Assembly: GCA_029379385.1 (NCBI GenBank)
Contig: CM055610.1
Coordinates: forward strand, 19,741,422 to 19,805,421
DNA: 64,000 nucleotides
Source of the DNA: Quillaja saponaria
Taxonomy: Eukaryota > Streptophyta > Magnoliopsida > Fabales > Quillajaceae
Direction of reading: 5' to 3'
This document shows, piece after piece, positions 63,844 to 64,000 of the stretch. The stretch's first letter is position 1. Each line of letters begins with the position of its first letter. Under the pieces are notes generated by a model, which saw only the letters and a list, made by a program, of their open reading frames with translations, searched no databases and had not been told where the DNA came from. Both the position numbers and the translations under genes were made by a program.

Positions 63844-64000
63844 GTAAATGCATAGTCACTAATGTTTCTAAGTGTCCACTATTTCTACTAAATTTTTCAG
63901 AATAACTGCCCAAATCAGGAAAACTGCATAGCACTGTATTGCCTCACAATCATCTGTTGTTTCCACAACATGATAATGCATTAGATAGATGGGATCATTG

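Noticed and set aside
1..64000. Known plant microRNA precursors, tRNA genes or a multi-gene defence or metabolic cluster
   Set aside because: A visual scan for common mature miRNA sequences and tRNA folds found none, and the genes present belong to unrelated single-gene families.

Overview
This window is nuclear DNA of a flowering plant, most likely a eudicot. It is strongly AT-rich. Genes carry GT-AG introns of tens of bases to about 3 kb, intergenic spaces are long and hold plant-type transposon relics, and every recognised protein belongs to a typical land-plant family. I cannot name the species. No CRISPR array, operon, rRNA or tRNA gene was seen.

Layout: (1) 1-2.8 kb, AT-rich with two GC-rich patches. 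(2) 6.0-8.5 kb (+), a calcineurin B-like calcium sensor of the CBL4/SOS3-CBL5-CBL8 clade, 8 coding exons, with a probable long spliced 5' leader from about 2.8 kb. (3) 13.3-16.0 kb (+), a type II phosphatidylinositol 4-kinase gamma with two ubiquitin-like domains. (4) 16.9-20.0 kb (-), a group-1 pectin methylesterase with inhibitor-like pro-region. (5) 20.4-30.6 kb, no gene, but a ~2.1 kb element bounded by 15-base direct repeats and built from two diverged tandem copies. (6) 30.7-34.4 kb (-), a tandem pair of class-3-lipase-like genes, one intact and one decayed by five indels. (7) 37.6-41.0 kb (+), a WSD-type wax ester synthase/diacylglycerol acyltransferase whose last exon looks frameshifted. 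(8) 41.4-42.5 kb, a Ty1/copia LTR retrotransposon relic. (9) 42.8-46.6 kb (+), a NudC/BOBBER co-chaperone. (10) 46.8-58.2 kb, a gene-poor stretch with a degenerate Au-type SINE. (11) 58.3-63.8 kb (+), the first three exons of a CCT-motif protein running off the right edge; its second intron contains a non-autonomous hAT element with 16-base terminal inverted repeats and an 8-base target duplication.

The genes are functionally independent (calcium/salt signalling, phosphoinositide or protein kinase signalling, cell-wall pectin, lipid hydrolysis, surface wax, protein folding, transcription), as is normal for a plant chromosome. The only related neighbours are the two lipases. I found no convincing new multi-gene system. 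The most unusual patterns are: a recurring class of tiny poly(A)/poly(T) insertions flanked by short direct repeats; the 15-base-repeat-bounded tandem element; the hAT element; and the two genes with clustered single-base indels.

Exon borders were set by hand from reading-frame continuity, GT-AG sites and remembered family sequence. No search or alignment program was run.
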